A DNA stretch of 64,000 bases from Sulfurospirillum halorespirans DSM 13726 (GCF_001723605.1 NZ_CP017111.1:1922001-1986000); one strand, 5' to 3'. Shown: positions 1-8,615, counted from the first letter of the stretch. The notes: generated by a model from the letters alone, not told the origin. Translations and numbers: made by a program.

Positions 1-455
1 CCATCATTACCACGCGGTTCACCAAAATAAATCCCACCGATCAATTCACGAACAACTAAAAGATCAACGCCTTTAAGCACTTCTGGCTTAAGCGTACTCG
101 CATCTAAAAGCTCATCAAAAATAGCCGTTGGGCGAAGGTTTGCAAACAATCCAAGCGCTTTACGAAGCTTCAAAAGTCCTGTTTCAGGGCGAAATTCACG
201 AGGCAACGTGTCCCATTTTTCACCACCGATGGCGCCAAATAACACGGCATCACTTTTCAAACAACCCTCAATCGTCTCATCCGGAAGCGGTGTGCCTTTA
301 AAATCATACGCAACACCACCCATCAAGTAGTCTTCATAGCGAAGCTCAAAATCCTCTTTCGCACAGACACTGTCTAAAACTTTGATCGCTTCATCAATGA
401 TCTCAGGACCAATACCATCGCCTCTAATAACCGCTATTTTGTAGATTTTTTTCAT
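1..455 (-). CDS. leuB: 3-isopropylmalate dehydrogenase, N-terminal part (runs off the window)
   Basis: The reading frame enters from the left edge and starts at the ATG at 455. It begins [20 protein letters not shown], the NAD-binding start of the isocitrate/isopropylmalate dehydrogenase family, and continues with GAIGGEKWD, LRKALGLFANLRP and the substrate-binding stretch LLVVRELIGGIYFGEPRG. LeuB oxidises and decarboxylates 3-isopropylmalate to 2-oxoisocaproate in cytoplasmic leucine synthesis. About 150 of an expected ~355 residues are present. The ATG overlaps the leuD stop codon (ATGA), so the two are translationally coupled in a leuD-leuB order. The family call is secure; only the missing C-terminus is unseen. 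Confidence 0.95.
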   Translation of the reverse strand, partial: MKKIYKIAVIRGDGIGPEIIDEAIKVLDSVCAKEDFELRYEDYLMGGVAYDFKGTPLPDETIEGCLKSDAVLFGAIGGEKWDTLPREFRPETGLLKLRKALGLFANLRPTAIFDELLDASTLKPEVLKGVDLLVVRELIGGIYFGEPRGND

Positions 456-940
456 TTCATGATCTCTTTTTTCGCATAATTCATCAATCCGCCACATCCG
501 ATAAGCTCTTGCATAAACGGAGGAATCGGGGTAAATTTATAGGTTTTTGCACCATTTTTCACTTCACCACTCTCCATAGAAATCGAGATGCTTTCGCCCT
601 CTTTAATGGTGTCAGTCTCAGCCAGTTCAAAAATGGGAAGTCCTGTGTTAAACGCATTTCGGTAAAAAATACGCGCAAAACTTTTGGCAACAACCGCACT
701 CACACCCGCAGCTTTAAGGGCGATGGGAGCGTGCTCACGACTGCTACCACAGCCAAAGTTTTCACCTGCAACGATGATGTCACCTGCTTTGACTTTGTTC
801 ACAAACTCAGGATCTTTATCTTCCATAACATGCTTTGCCAGCTCTTTTGGATCAGACGTGTTTAAATAACGTGCCGCAATGATTAAGTCAGTGTCGATAT
901 TATCGCCAAAACACCATACTTTTCCGCTAATCGTACTCAT
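452..940 (-). CDS. leuD: 3-isopropylmalate dehydratase small subunit
   Basis: This 162-residue protein is the swivel-domain subunit of isopropylmalate isomerase, which pairs with the Fe-S subunit LeuC to convert 2- to 3-isopropylmalate. Its length fits the short LeuD type rather than the ~200-residue enterobacterial form. Diagnostic motifs are [15 protein letters not shown] near residue 12, [22 protein letters not shown] near 58-80 and [11 protein letters not shown] near 92. The start is supported by AAGGAT eight bases upstream. The gene overlaps leuB downstream. Its leader region (941 to about 1146) contains repeat copy A. LeuC is not in the window. Confidence 0.95.
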   Translation of the reverse strand: MSTISGKVWCFGDNIDTDLIIAARYLNTSDPKELAKHVMEDKDPEFVNKVKAGDIIVAGENFGCGSSREHAPIALKAAGVSAVVAKSFARIFYRNAFNTGLPIFELAETDTIKEGESISISMESGEVKNGAKTYKFTPIPPFMQELIGCGGLMNYAKKEIMK

Positions 941-993
941 TGATTATCCTTAGGGGTCTTTTGATTTGATAGAGTTCTTGAGGAACTCTTCAT

Positions 994-1083
994 ACGCTTT
1001 TAAAGCAAAGCTTCAAAAGCTACGTTAACACTGGGTTTTCTTCGGCAGAAAGCCCACGCACCTTGGGTGCTTTAACTTCTTAC
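994..1083 (-). repeat. Dispersed structured intergenic repeat, copy A
   Basis: Copy A lies between leuD and the ABC ATPase. Read on the plus strand it has a 25-nt hairpin at 996-1020 (11-bp stem with one mismatch, AAA loop), then CTACGTTAACACTGGG, then CTTCGGCAGAAAGCCCACG, then a second hairpin GCACC-TTG-GGTGC at 1058-1070. The spacing between the two hairpins is 37 nt, identical to copy C. It lies downstream of the ABC gene on its strand and could terminate it. Confidence 0.8.
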
Positions 1084-1146
1084 AGATTGACTTGTGCAAG
1101 ATTTCAATAAAAAATTTTATCTAAATAGGGTTGTAAAAAAGTTTAA

Positions 1147-1935
1147 TCACCCCGCGCTTTGAACAAAATAGCGCCCTTTTTCACACTTTACATGTAAAGG
1201 CAGATCAAAAACCTCTGAGAGATGCGCGTCACTTAGCAGTGCTTCTTTTGCCCCTTGCGCTAATATTCGCCCCTCTTTGATCAACACCACATGCGAAATC
1301 TCTTCAAAAATCTCCTCCAAATGATGCGTCACCAAAATGATGGTTCGATGCGCTGCAATTTTGCGTATCATCTCTATAAAATTAAGCTGCGCCTTGATGT
1401 CAAGCCCCACAGTGGGCTCATCGACTATCATCGCTTTGGGCTCATGCACCAAGGAGCGCGCAATAATGCACTTTCTAAGCTCCCCCGTGGACATCTCAGA
1501 GATGCGTTTATGCCTTAAATGGCGTATGCCTAAGAAGTCCAAAACCTCTTCCACTTTCTTTACATGTAAAGGTGAAAATTCTTGATGCTCGTAAATGTGA
1601 AAACTGCTGTAAAAGCCTGAGAGTATCACTTCAAAGGCGTTTAGACCGGGTGCTCGTTCGCTAAATTGGTAGTGCAGATCGTTCGTAATGATGCCCAGAT
1701 GCTTTTTAAGCTCCCAAATATCCCACACCTTTTTGCCAAAAACCTCTTTGGTCGTCGTTTCGTTAAACCGCGGATAAAGATCGTTGGAAAAGAGCTTTAG
1801 AAGTGTCGATTTTCCCGAACCATTTCCCCCTAAAATCACCGTATGTTGTCCCTCGTTGATGCTTAAATTGATGTCATGCAAAACATCTTGCTCATCATAC
1901 GCGACATTGACATGTTCAAAATGAATAATTTCCAT
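1147..1935 (-). CDS. ABC transporter ATP-binding protein (standalone)
   Basis: The 262-residue nucleotide-binding domain has Walker A GGNGSGKST near residue 36, signature STGELRK, Walker B AMIVDEPTVGLD and switch VTHH. It resembles the single-domain ATPases often annotated ModF/YlmA-like, but no permease or binding protein adjoins it, so the substrate is unknown. I place the start at the ATG at 1935, which has GAGGAG seven bases upstream and begins MEIIHFEHVNVAYDEQ. A longer in-frame start at 2085 would add 50 non-family residues and overlap the divergent neighbour. The gene carries two exact palindrome copies that read LHVK. Confidence 0.85.
   Translation of the reverse strand: MEIIHFEHVNVAYDEQDVLHDINLSINEGQHTVILGGNGSGKSTLLKLFSNDLYPRFNETTTKEVFGKKVWDIWELKKHLGIITNDLHYQFSERAPGLNAFEVILSGFYSSFHIYEHQEFSPLHVKKVEEVLDFLGIRHLRHKRISEMSTGELRKCIIARSLVHEPKAMIVDEPTVGLDIKAQLNFIEMIRKIAAHRTIILVTHHLEEIFEEISHVVLIKEGRILAQGAKEALLSDAHLSEVFDLPLHVKCEKGRYFVQSAG
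1187..1198. repeat. TTTACATGTAAA palindrome copy
   Basis: Exact copy near the 3' end of the ABC ATPase gene, read in that gene as Leu-His-Val-Lys. Confidence 0.95.
1559..1570. repeat. TTTACATGTAAA palindrome copy
   Basis: Second exact copy inside the ABC ATPase gene, again read as LHVK, after the Walker A/Q-loop region and before the signature motif. Confidence 0.95.
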
Positions 1936-2050
1936 TCGATAACTCCTCTTCAATGCCACGATTATAGCGCATTTCATTTTGACATAAAATTTTCGAGCAA
2001 CATCAAAAAAGGATAAAATCAACACAAATCTAAAGTCGTAAGGCAGATTC

Positions 2051-2956
2051 ATGACCCCAATCATCCTGACCCAAGAAGAGGACATTAAAGCAAAAATCTA
2101 CACCATTCGTGTACTTCAAGTGATGCTAGATCGTGACTTAGCAGAGCTTTATAGTGTGGAGACACGCGTTTTAAATCAAGCCGTCAAACGTAATAGCAAA
2201 CGATTTCCCATTGAATTTATGTTTCAACTGACAAAACAGGAGTTAGAAAATTGGATGTCACAATTTGTGATATCCAATAAAGAGCTTATGGGCCTTAGAA
2301 AACTCCCATTTGCGTTTAGCGAACAAGGTGTTTCCATGCTTTCAGCGGTTTTAAAAAGTAAATCTGCCATAGAGATGAGCATTCAAATCATCAAAAGTTT
2401 TGTGGCTATGAAAAAATTTATGACAAACAACGCCTTGATCTTTCAGCGTCTTGACATCCTCGAACAGAAGCAATTTCTCACCCATGAAAAAATTGACCTT
2501 ATTTTAAGTGCCATCGAAGACAAATCCATCAAACCAAAACAAGGTATATTTTACAACGGGCAAATGTACGATGCTTATGTTTTTAGTGTTGATCTTATCA
2601 AGAGTGCCAAATCAGAGATTATTCTTATCGACAATTATCTTGACGAAAGCGTCTTCACGCTGCTTTCCAAAAGAGGCAAAGATGTCAAAGCCACTCTTTA
2701 CACGCAAAACATCACTAAAGTACTTGAACTTGACCTCAAAAAACACAACGCACAGTATCCACCCATTTTGCTTAAAAAATTCAACCAAGCCCACGATAGA
2801 TTTTTAATTCTTGATCGAACCGAGGTGTACCATATCGGTGCAAGCCTCAAAGATTTGGGTAAAAAGTGGTTTGCTTTTTCAAAACTCAACATCGAAAATT
2901 TAGCCATTTTAGAAAGGATTGAGAAACATTTTAATGACCTATTTATAAAGCAGTAA
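2051..2956 (+). CDS. ORF6N domain protein with PLD-like C-terminal domain
   Basis: Residues ~10-115 form an ORF6N domain, a DNA-binding-type module first known from phage antirepressors: RDLAELYSVETRVLNQAVKR, then RFPIEFMFQLT and FAFSEQGVSMLSAVLKS. The C-terminal half (about 165-300) contains HDRFLILDRTEVYHIGASLK and KKWFAFSKL, typical of the phospholipase-D-like domain joined to ORF6N in chromosomal proteins. One HxD-type motif is visible; catalysis is uncertain. The length of 301 is usual for this architecture. The start has AAGGCAG upstream. It is divergent from the ABC ATPase and lies about 100 bp before the RND gene. Its cellular role is not established. Confidence 0.8.
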   Translation: MTPIILTQEEDIKAKIYTIRVLQVMLDRDLAELYSVETRVLNQAVKRNSKRFPIEFMFQLTKQELENWMSQFVISNKELMGLRKLPFAFSEQGVSMLSAVLKSKSAIEMSIQIIKSFVAMKKFMTNNALIFQRLDILEQKQFLTHEKIDLILSAIEDKSIKPKQGIFYNGQMYDAYVFSVDLIKSAKSEIILIDNYLDESVFTLLSKRGKDVKATLYTQNITKVLELDLKKHNAQYPPILLKKFNQAHDRFLILDRTEVYHIGASLKDLGKKWFAFSKLNIENLAILERIEKHFNDLFIKQ

Positions 2957-3058
2957 GTCTCTTTGTCATCATGCCAGAATTAAAGATATATTTATACCGA
3001 GTTATACTACCATTGCGTCAATTATTTCACCACAAATTTTGTGCCTTAGGCGGCTTTG

Positions 3059-6000
3059 ATGTTTTCTAAATTTTTTATCAATCGACCCAATTTTGCTATC
3101 GTTGTTTCGCTTATTATCATCATTGCTGGGGTTATGGCGATTCGTACGTTGCCGGTTCAAGAGTATCCTGATGTTGTGCCTCCGCAAATTATCGTCTCTA
3201 CGACCTATTCGGGTGCGGATGCGATTACCCTTGAAAACACCGTAGCTTCCGTTCTTGAAGAGAAAATAAACGGCGTGGATAATATGCTCTACATGATGTC
3301 AACCACGTCGCCCAGTGGGCTTCTTACGATGAATCTCTATTTTGAAGTCGGCACGGATATGGCGCAAGCAAAGCTTGATGTCAACAACCGTGTGAGGCTG
3401 GCGGAGAGCAAACTTCCTGACGCGGTCAATCGTCAAGGCGTTGAAGTGGCAGAACGCTCCAACGATACCTTGCGTGTGTTAGCACTCACCTCAGAAAACA
3501 ACCGTTACGATACTATTTTTATGTCCAACTACGCTATTAACAACATCTTAGAAGAGTTCAAGCGCATCCCTGGTGTTTCTGAAGCTGTAGTTGTGGGAAA
3601 TCAAGAGTACGCCATTCGCGTTTGGGTCGATCCGCAAAAACTCTCGTTTTACAACGTAACAACCACCGAAGTGATGAATGCGATTAAAGCGCAAAATGAG
3701 CAGTATCCTATGGGGCAAATCGGTCAAGAGCCGATTCAAAACGCTGTTGCGTTTACCTACACGGTCACATCAACGGGCAGGCTCAATTCGCCAGAAGAGT
3801 TTGAGCAAATCTTGGTCAAATCCAACCCTGATGGCTCTGCGTTAAGGCTAAAAGATGTGGCGAACCTTGAACTAGGCTCGGAGCGTTACTTCTTCAAAGG
3901 ACTCTTTAACAAAGAACCCACCTCAATGATACGCATTACGCTGACCTCTAAAGCCAATGCACTTGAAGTCTCTGACTTGCTCGATAAAAAACTTGAAGAG
4001 ATCAAAAAAAGTTTCCCTGAGGGGCTAAAAATCGGCACGACTTACGATCCAACACTGTTTGTTAAAGCCTCGATTAAAGAGGTGATCGTCACCCTCTTAG
4101 AAGCGGTTGCGTTGGTTATTTTTGTGGTTTACCTCTTTTTGGGCAATATTCGAGCGACGATCATTCCCGTTCTTGCCATCCCTGTTTCCATCATCGGCAC
4201 CTTTGCAGGCTTTTATGCCACAGGCTTTTCCATCAACCTTTTGACACTTTTTGGACTCACTCTTGCCATTGGTTTGGTTGTGGACGATGCGATTATCGTC
4301 ATTGAAAATGTCGAGCGGATTTTGCGCAAAGAATCCCTTAGCGTTAAAGAAGCAACCATTAAAGCGATGCAAGAGATCACGGCGCCTGTCATTGCCATTG
4401 TCTTAGTTTTATGCGCGGTTTTCATTCCTGCCTCGTTTATGGGAGGGCTCAGTGGAACGATGTCACGTCAATTTGCCATTACCATTGTTATCTCGGTCAC
4501 CATTTCAGGTCTTGTTGCGCTAACACTCACCCCAGCACTTTGCTCTTTGCTTCTGAAAAAAGAGGAAGAGGAACCGTTGTGGGTTATTCAAAAATTTAAC
4601 GCTCTCTTTGATTACATCACGCATCATTTTGGGCAGATCGTTAAAAATGCAATTCGTTACGCACTTTTCAACCTGCTTCTCTTTGGCATTTTGATCTTTG
4701 CGATTGTCAAACTGATGAGCATTATCCCCTCAGGTCTTGTTCCTAAAGAGGATAAAGGGGTCTTTTTTGCAGTCACAACCCTGCCTGCTGCGGCGTCACT
4801 CTCACGCACTCATGCGATCAATATCGCCGTAGGAGATGTCGCACTTAAACACCCTTCTGTCGATAAAGTCGGTGGTTTTTCAGGCTCTGATTTTAGCTCA
4901 AAAGCCTACACCACCGAAGCGGGATACAGTTATGTTCGTCTTGTTGATTGGGATGAGCGCAAAGATGCCAATCAAAGTGTTGATGCGATTTCAAAAGAGA
5001 TTATTCAACAACTCTCCTCCAATAAAGAAGCACGCATCGTAGCCGTTGAACCCTCTGCTATCAGTGGTCTTGGCGTCTCCGGTGGTTTTGAGATGTACAT
5101 TCAAAATAAAACGGGTGGCACGTATGCCTCATTAGAAAATTATGCCAAAGAGATCGTAGCACGCGCATCCACACGTGAAGAACTTCGCTCGGTGCGCAGT
5201 ACACTCAGCACCAACACACCTCAATATCGCATCGAAGTGAATCATCAAAAAGCTCAAGCGTATGGCATTGATATTGCCGATATTTACACCACGATTCAAG
5301 CCACGTTTGGAAGTGTTTATATCAACGATATTAACCTTTTTGGGCGTAGTTACCGTGTGAATATCCAAGCCAAAGGTGATTTTAGAGAAGGAACACAAAA
5401 TTACAGTGATATTTTTATCAAGTCCAGTGATGGAGACGCGATTGCATTAAGCGACCTTGTTACCTTGAAACGTGTCATCAATCCCAACATCACAAAACGT
5501 TTCAATATGTTTCCATCGGCTCAAATTTTGGGTGAAACCAATACAGGTTACTCTTCAGGCGAAGGGCTGAAAATCATGGAAGAGATCGCGGCAGAAGTCT
5601 TGCCGGAAGGCTACTCCATCGCATGGGGAGGCGCATCATTACAAGAGAAAAAACTCCTTGAAACAGGCAATCTCTCGTTTATTTTCGCGATCGTGTTCAT
5701 CTTTTTGATTCTTGTGGCACTTTATGAGAGCTGGATGATTCCTTGGGCGATCGTTTTAGCCGTTCCCTTTGCGCTGCTTGGGGCAGAACTCTCCATCTGG
5801 CTTCGCGGGCTTCAAAACAACATCTACTTCCAAATAGGACTTATCACCCTTGTCGGACTTTCGGCTAAAAATGCGATTTTGATGGTGGAATTTGCTTTGC
5901 AAAAGATGGAAGAAGGGTACAGTTTGATCGATGCAACGATCGAAGGAGCGAAGATTCGTTTTCGCCCGATCATCATGACCTCCTTTGCCTTTATCGCAGG

Positions 6001-6169
6001 AACCTTGCCGCTCGCCCTAAGTTCGGGTGCGGGAGCCAATAGCCGTCATGTCATCGGCACCACCGTTGTGGGTGGCATGGTCACACTCACCCTCATCGGC
6101 GTCTTTTTTGTACCGCTTTTTTTCTATCTTATCATGAAGATTAAAGAAAAATTTCTTCCTAACTCTTGA
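3059..6169 (+). CDS. RND efflux pump inner-membrane subunit (HAE1/AcrB-like)
   Basis: This ~1036-residue protein is a full-length hydrophobe/amphiphile RND transporter: a first membrane helix after MFSKFFINRPNFA, a large periplasmic loop, a helix cluster with the proton-relay pair VVDDAIIVIEN near residue 408, a second periplasmic loop, and a final helix cluster with SAKNAILMVEFA and RFRPIIMTSFAF. Such pumps export hydrophobic toxicants using the proton gradient, in complex with a periplasmic adaptor and an outer-membrane channel. Neither partner gene is adjacent; upstream is the ORF6N gene, downstream a convergent LysE exporter. The ATG at 3059 is preferred to the TTG just before it. It contains no copy of the 12-bp palindrome. 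Confidence 0.92.
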   Translation: MFSKFFINRPNFAIVVSLIIIIAGVMAIRTLPVQEYPDVVPPQIIVSTTYSGADAITLENTVASVLEEKINGVDNMLYMMSTTSPSGLLTMNLYFEVGTDMAQAKLDVNNRVRLAESKLPDAVNRQGVEVAERSNDTLRVLALTSENNRYDTIFMSNYAINNILEEFKRIPGVSEAVVVGNQEYAIRVWVDPQKLSFYNVTTTEVMNAIKAQNEQYPMGQIGQEPIQNAVAFTYTVTSTGRLNSPEEFEQILVKSNPDGSALRLKDVANLELGSERYFFKGLFNKEPTSMIRITLTSKANALEVSDLLDKKLEEIKKSFPEGLKIGTTYDPTLFVKASIKEVIVTLLEAVALVIFVVYLFLGNIRATIIPVLAIPVSIIGTFAGFYATGFSINLLTLFGLTLAIGLVVDDAIIVIENVERILRKESLSVKEATIKAMQEITAPVIAIVLVLCAVFIPASFMGGLSGTMSRQFAITIVISVTISGLVALTLTPALCSLLLKKEEEEPLWVIQKFNALFDYITHHFGQIVKNAIRYALFNLLLFGILIFAIVKLMSIIPSGLVPKEDKGVFFAVTTLPAAASLSRTHAINIAVGDVALKHPSVDKVGGFSGSDFSSKAYTTEAGYSYVRLVDWDERKDANQSVDAISKEIIQQLSSNKEARIVAVEPSAISGLGVSGGFEMYIQNKTGGTYASLENYAKEIVARASTREELRSVRSTLSTNTPQYRIEVNHQKAQAYGIDIADIYTTIQATFGSVYINDINLFGRSYRVNIQAKGDFREGTQNYSDIFIKSSDGDAIALSDLVTLKRVINPNITKRFNMFPSAQILGETNTGYSSGEGLKIMEEIAAEVLPEGYSIAWGGASLQEKKLLETGNLSFIFAIVFIFLILVALYESWMIPWAIVLAVPFALLGAELSIWLRGLQNNIYFQIGLITLVGLSAKNAILMVEFALQKMEEGYSLIDATIEGAKIRFRPIIMTSFAFIAGTLPLALSSGAGANSRHVIGTTVVGGMVTLTLIGVFFVPLFFYLIMKIKEKFLPNS

Positions 6170-6262
6170 CACGCTTTTAAAGCAAAGCTTTAAAAACTAC
6201 GTTAACACTAAGTTCTCTTCGGCAGAGTGCCCACGCACCTTCGTTGCTTTTACTTCTTGCAA
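6170..6262 (-). repeat. Dispersed structured intergenic repeat, copy B
   Basis: Copy B fills the space between the convergent RND and LysE-family genes. The 25-nt hairpin lies at 6173-6197 with one mismatch at its base, followed by CTACGTTAACACTAAG, CTTCGGCAGAGTGCCCACG and a degraded first hairpin (GCACCTTCGTTGC). It then reads TTTTACTTCTTGCAAA as in copy C. Position suggests a bidirectional terminator role here. Confidence 0.8.
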
Positions 6263-6281
6263 AATCTAATTTTGAAAGAAG

Positions 6282-6914
6282 CTACTTACGTTCAAGTCCT
6301 AAAAGCCCAAAACCAAGAGCGATGAAAATCGCTCCGCTCACACGGTTGAACCATAATGCTCGTTGATGGGTCAAAAACCACGACTTGAATCGCTTCGCAA
6401 AAAAGGCATAGCACATCAATGTGCCAAATGAAAGAAGCATAAAGGTCAATGTTAAGATGAAAAACTGCTCTAAAAGCGGTGCTTCTGGATTGAGAAATGG
6501 TGGAAAAAGTGCCGTAAAAAAGATGATCGGTTTTGGATTGGTGATGCAGACTAAAAACCCTTTTTGGAAAATCTTCGCGTAATGCGCAACACTTTTGTGG
6601 CGCCCAAGATCCACCTGTTTAAAAATGCTTCCCAATGCGCGAAACTGCTTAATGCCAATGTAAATAAGATAACACGCCCCTAAAATTTTAAACGCCAGAA
6701 ACAACACCAATGACGTTTTCAATACCACACCAAGACCTAACATCGCGGCACTGGAGAGTACAAAAAGACCGATGGCATTACCCAGTGATGAAAAGAAAGT
6801 CGCTTTAAGGTCATAACTCACAGAGTTATTGATCGCCAAGAGAACCGCGGGACCTGGGCTTGCTATCGCGATAAATGCAACCATTGTGTACAAAAGCCAT
6901 GTGTGAAGTGCCAT
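6282..6914 (-). CDS. LysE/RhtB family amino-acid exporter
   Basis: This ~210-residue membrane protein has six predicted helices and the N-terminal family signature AIASPGPAVLLAINNSV near residue 17, followed by GNAIGLFVLSSAAMLG and CITNPKPIIFFTALFPPFL. Members export amino acids or small metabolites across the inner membrane. Two ATGs lie in tandem; the second (6914) has better spacing from AAAGG. It is divergent from an ArsR-family repressor gene, with an ATCAA-N6-TTGAT operator between them, so its substrate may relate to a toxic ion or stress sensed by ArsR. The exact substrate cannot be told from sequence. Confidence 0.85.
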   Translation of the reverse strand: MALHTWLLYTMVAFIAIASPGPAVLLAINNSVSYDLKATFFSSLGNAIGLFVLSSAAMLGLGVVLKTSLVLFLAFKILGACYLIYIGIKQFRALGSIFKQVDLGRHKSVAHYAKIFQKGFLVCITNPKPIIFFTALFPPFLNPEAPLLEQFFILTLTFMLLSFGTLMCYAFFAKRFKSWFLTHQRALWFNRVSGAIFIALGFGLLGLERK

Positions 6915-6957
6915 CATTTGCCTTTTTGTTTTTGGGTATTATAACGCATTTTATTAG

Positions 6958-6995
6958 ATCAATATATCTTGATGTGAAATCTTCTATGCTATACT
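6958..6995 (+). promoter_or_regulatory. ArsR-type operator and -10 box
   Basis: An inverted repeat ATCAA-TATATC-TTGAT lies at 6958-6973, followed by TATACT at 6990-6995, 28 bases before the arsR start. ArsR/SmtB repressors commonly bind ATCAA-N6-TTGAT-like sites near their own promoters. The site also lies about 45 bases upstream of the divergent exporter. Confidence 0.5.
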
Positions 6996-7022
6996 ACGTC
7001 AAATAAAGACAAAGAGAAGCTC

Positions 7023-7343
7023 ATGGAAACTTTTTTAAAAACCGTTGGCGCACTGAATGACGAAACGCGCTTGCAAATTCTTCATTTTATTCACACAAAC
7101 GGCGAAGTGTGCGTGTGTGAGATCGAAGAGGCATTTTCGATGATCCAGTCGCGCGTCTCACGCCATCTCAAAATCCTCAAAGATGCTGGCTTTTTGCGCG
7201 TTGATCGACGTGGAAAATGGGCGTATTATACGGTTCGCTCACCGTTGGATCGTTTTAGACTCGAATGTTTAGAGGAGATCAGCTACCTTGAGATGCCCGT
7301 GCCACGTGATGGGCTTACATGTAAAAAGGAAAGTTCACTATGA
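7023..7343 (+). CDS. ArsR family metalloregulator
   Basis: This 106-residue winged-helix repressor begins with the dimer helix and LNDETRLQILHFI, then carries the metal-sensing motif VCVCEIEEAF (paired cysteines near 31 and 33, as in ArsR ELCVCDL). The recognition helix is QSRVSRHLKILKDAG and the wing DRRGKWAYYTV. Such proteins leave DNA on binding arsenite/antimonite or related thiophilic metals. The C-terminus is unusual: LTCKKESSL is partly encoded by a palindrome copy (7314-7325, one mismatch), which also abuts the ribosome binding site of the overlapping exoIII gene. No arsC or arsB is beside it; the LysE exporter is the likely divergent target. Confidence 0.88.
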   Translation: METFLKTVGALNDETRLQILHFIHTNGEVCVCEIEEAFSMIQSRVSRHLKILKDAGFLRVDRRGKWAYYTVRSPLDRFRLECLEEISYLEMPVPRDGLTCKKESSL

Positions 7344-8104
7344 AACTCATCTCTTGGAACGTCAATGGCATTCGCGCCGTTGCTAATAAAAACGCGTTTG
7401 CGTGGGTGGATGCGTTCGCTCCCGATGTCTTGTGCTTGCAAGAGATCAAAGCGGAAGCGGAGCAGATTCCTGAGCCTCTTTTTAACCATGCCTTTACATG
7501 TAAACATGTCAATTCGGCTTCTAAGAAAGGGTATTCGGGTACGATGAGTTTTTCAACGCTTCCTTTTGAGAAAACAGACACCGCGTGGCACATCGACCAT
7601 ACGCACGAAGGGCGCATCTTGGAGCACCATTTTGGTGATGTTGCGCTATTTAATGTCTACTTTCCCAACGGGCAACAAAGTGAAGAACGCCTTGCGCATA
7701 AGATGAAATTTTACAGTGATTTTTTAGCACACACAGAAGCGCTAAGAAAAGAGGGAAAAGGCATTATCATCTGTGGGGATGTCAACACGGCGCACCGTGC
7801 GATTGACCTTAAAAATCCTAAAGCCAATGAAGATACTTCGGGTTTTTTGCCGATTGAACGTGCGTGGATCGATAGGCTTTTAGACCATGGCTACATCGAC
7901 ACGTTTAGACATATCCACGGCGACATCACAGATGCCTATTCGTGGTGGTCGTATCGTTTTGGTGCGAGGGAACGTAATGTCGGGTGGCGGATTGATTATT
8001 TTTTCATTTCCAAAGAGCTGGAACCTCGTCTGAGAGATGCGTTTATTCTAAGTCACATCGGAGGCTCGGATCATTGCCCTGTCGGTATTGAGATCGATTT
8101 GTAA
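7340..8104 (+). CDS. xth: Exodeoxyribonuclease III
   Basis: This 254-residue member of the exonuclease/endonuclease/phosphatase fold is an AP endonuclease of base-excision repair. Motifs in order are ISWNVNGIRA near residue 4, LCLQEIKAE (metal-binding Glu), NVYFPNGQ, IICGDVNTAH (Asp/Asn), DAYSWWSYRFGARERNVGWRIDYF, and SHIGGSDHCPVGIEI at the C-terminus with the catalytic Asp-His. Its ATG overlaps the arsR stop (ATGA), with AAAGGAAAG upstream, so it is cotranscribed with the metalloregulator. An exact palindrome copy at 7493 reads FTCK. The ExoA/Xth call is firm. Confidence 0.93.
   Translation: MKLISWNVNGIRAVANKNAFAWVDAFAPDVLCLQEIKAEAEQIPEPLFNHAFTCKHVNSASKKGYSGTMSFSTLPFEKTDTAWHIDHTHEGRILEHHFGDVALFNVYFPNGQQSEERLAHKMKFYSDFLAHTEALRKEGKGIIICGDVNTAHRAIDLKNPKANEDTSGFLPIERAWIDRLLDHGYIDTFRHIHGDITDAYSWWSYRFGARERNVGWRIDYFFISKELEPRLRDAFILSHIGGSDHCPVGIEIDL
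7493..7504. repeat. TTTACATGTAAA palindrome copy
   Basis: Exact copy inside the exoIII gene, read in frame as Phe-Thr-Cys-Lys. Confidence 0.95.
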
Positions 8105-8111
8105 GATACAC

Positions 8112-8135
8112 ATAAGCTTTACATGTAAAGCTTAT
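8112..8135. terminator. Perfect 24-bp palindrome between convergent genes (terminator-like)
   Basis: The 12-bp core at 8118-8129 is extended by ATAAGC on the left and GCTTAT on the right to a loopless 24-bp palindrome. It lies just past the exoIII stop and overlaps the stop codon of the convergent PAS gene, followed by TTTTCG. It can form a hairpin in either transcript and is a plausible bidirectional terminator. Confidence 0.65.
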
Positions 8136-8533
8136 TTTCGTTGTTGTTTGTACATCTCGATGGTCGTTCTAAGATCGTGAATATCGGTGTGGGTTCCCAC
8201 AACTTTGGTCGGATACCCATCTGCATTGTACGCAATCACTTTGGCTTGATCCAGCACCCATTTATAGCTTCCATCATGGCACAACATGCGGTGCTGATGC
8301 TGGTAATGCTTGCTTCTGCCACTTAAAAGCGCCGTGAGTTCATTGAGACAGTAGCTGAGATCTTCGGGGTGAATGAGCGACATCCAACGCTCTTTGCTCT
8401 GCTCGAACGCCTCAAATTCATAGCCCAACATCGTGACCCATTGCGGTGACAACATGATGCGATTGCCGAGTGGATTCCACTCCCAAAACCCGTGTCCTAC
8501 GCATTCTAAAATGGTTAAGTACTCTTTTCTCAT
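8132..8533 (-). CDS. Standalone PAS-domain protein
   Basis: This 133-residue protein consists of a single PAS_3-type domain: ILECVGHGFWEWNP at the start, LSPQWVTMLGYEFEAFEQS, WMSLIHPEDL, HRMLCHDGSYKWVLDQAKVI and GTHTDIHDLR, the usual PAC-like end. There is no membrane segment and no output domain. PAS domains bind small ligands, haem or flavin, or mediate protein contacts. The neighbour 190 bp upstream is a divergent MCP, so it may deliver a signal to chemotaxis or c-di-GMP proteins nearby, but that is inference. Confidence 0.75.
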   Translation of the reverse strand: MRKEYLTILECVGHGFWEWNPLGNRIMLSPQWVTMLGYEFEAFEQSKERWMSLIHPEDLSYCLNELTALLSGRSKHYQHQHRMLCHDGSYKWVLDQAKVIAYNADGYPTKVVGTHTDIHDLRTTIEMYKQQRK

Positions 8534-8603
8534 CGCGTATAGCCTTTACTATTTGGTATGGGAGAGTATACATTTCAAGTGTGATATTTGCGTTACATTC
8601 CTC

Positions 8604-8615
8604 TTTACATGTAAA
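8604..8615. repeat. TTTACATGTAAA palindrome copy
   Basis: Exact intergenic copy (14 bp palindromic with the flanking C/G) in the 190-bp divergent region between the PAS gene and the first MCP gene. Nothing else recognisable was seen in that region. Confidence 0.95.

Noticed and set aside
1936-2085. N-terminal extension of the ABC ATPase
   Set aside because: The extra 50 residues have no family similarity, lack a ribosome binding site and overlap the divergent ORF6N gene; the ATG at 1935 has a good GAGGAG.
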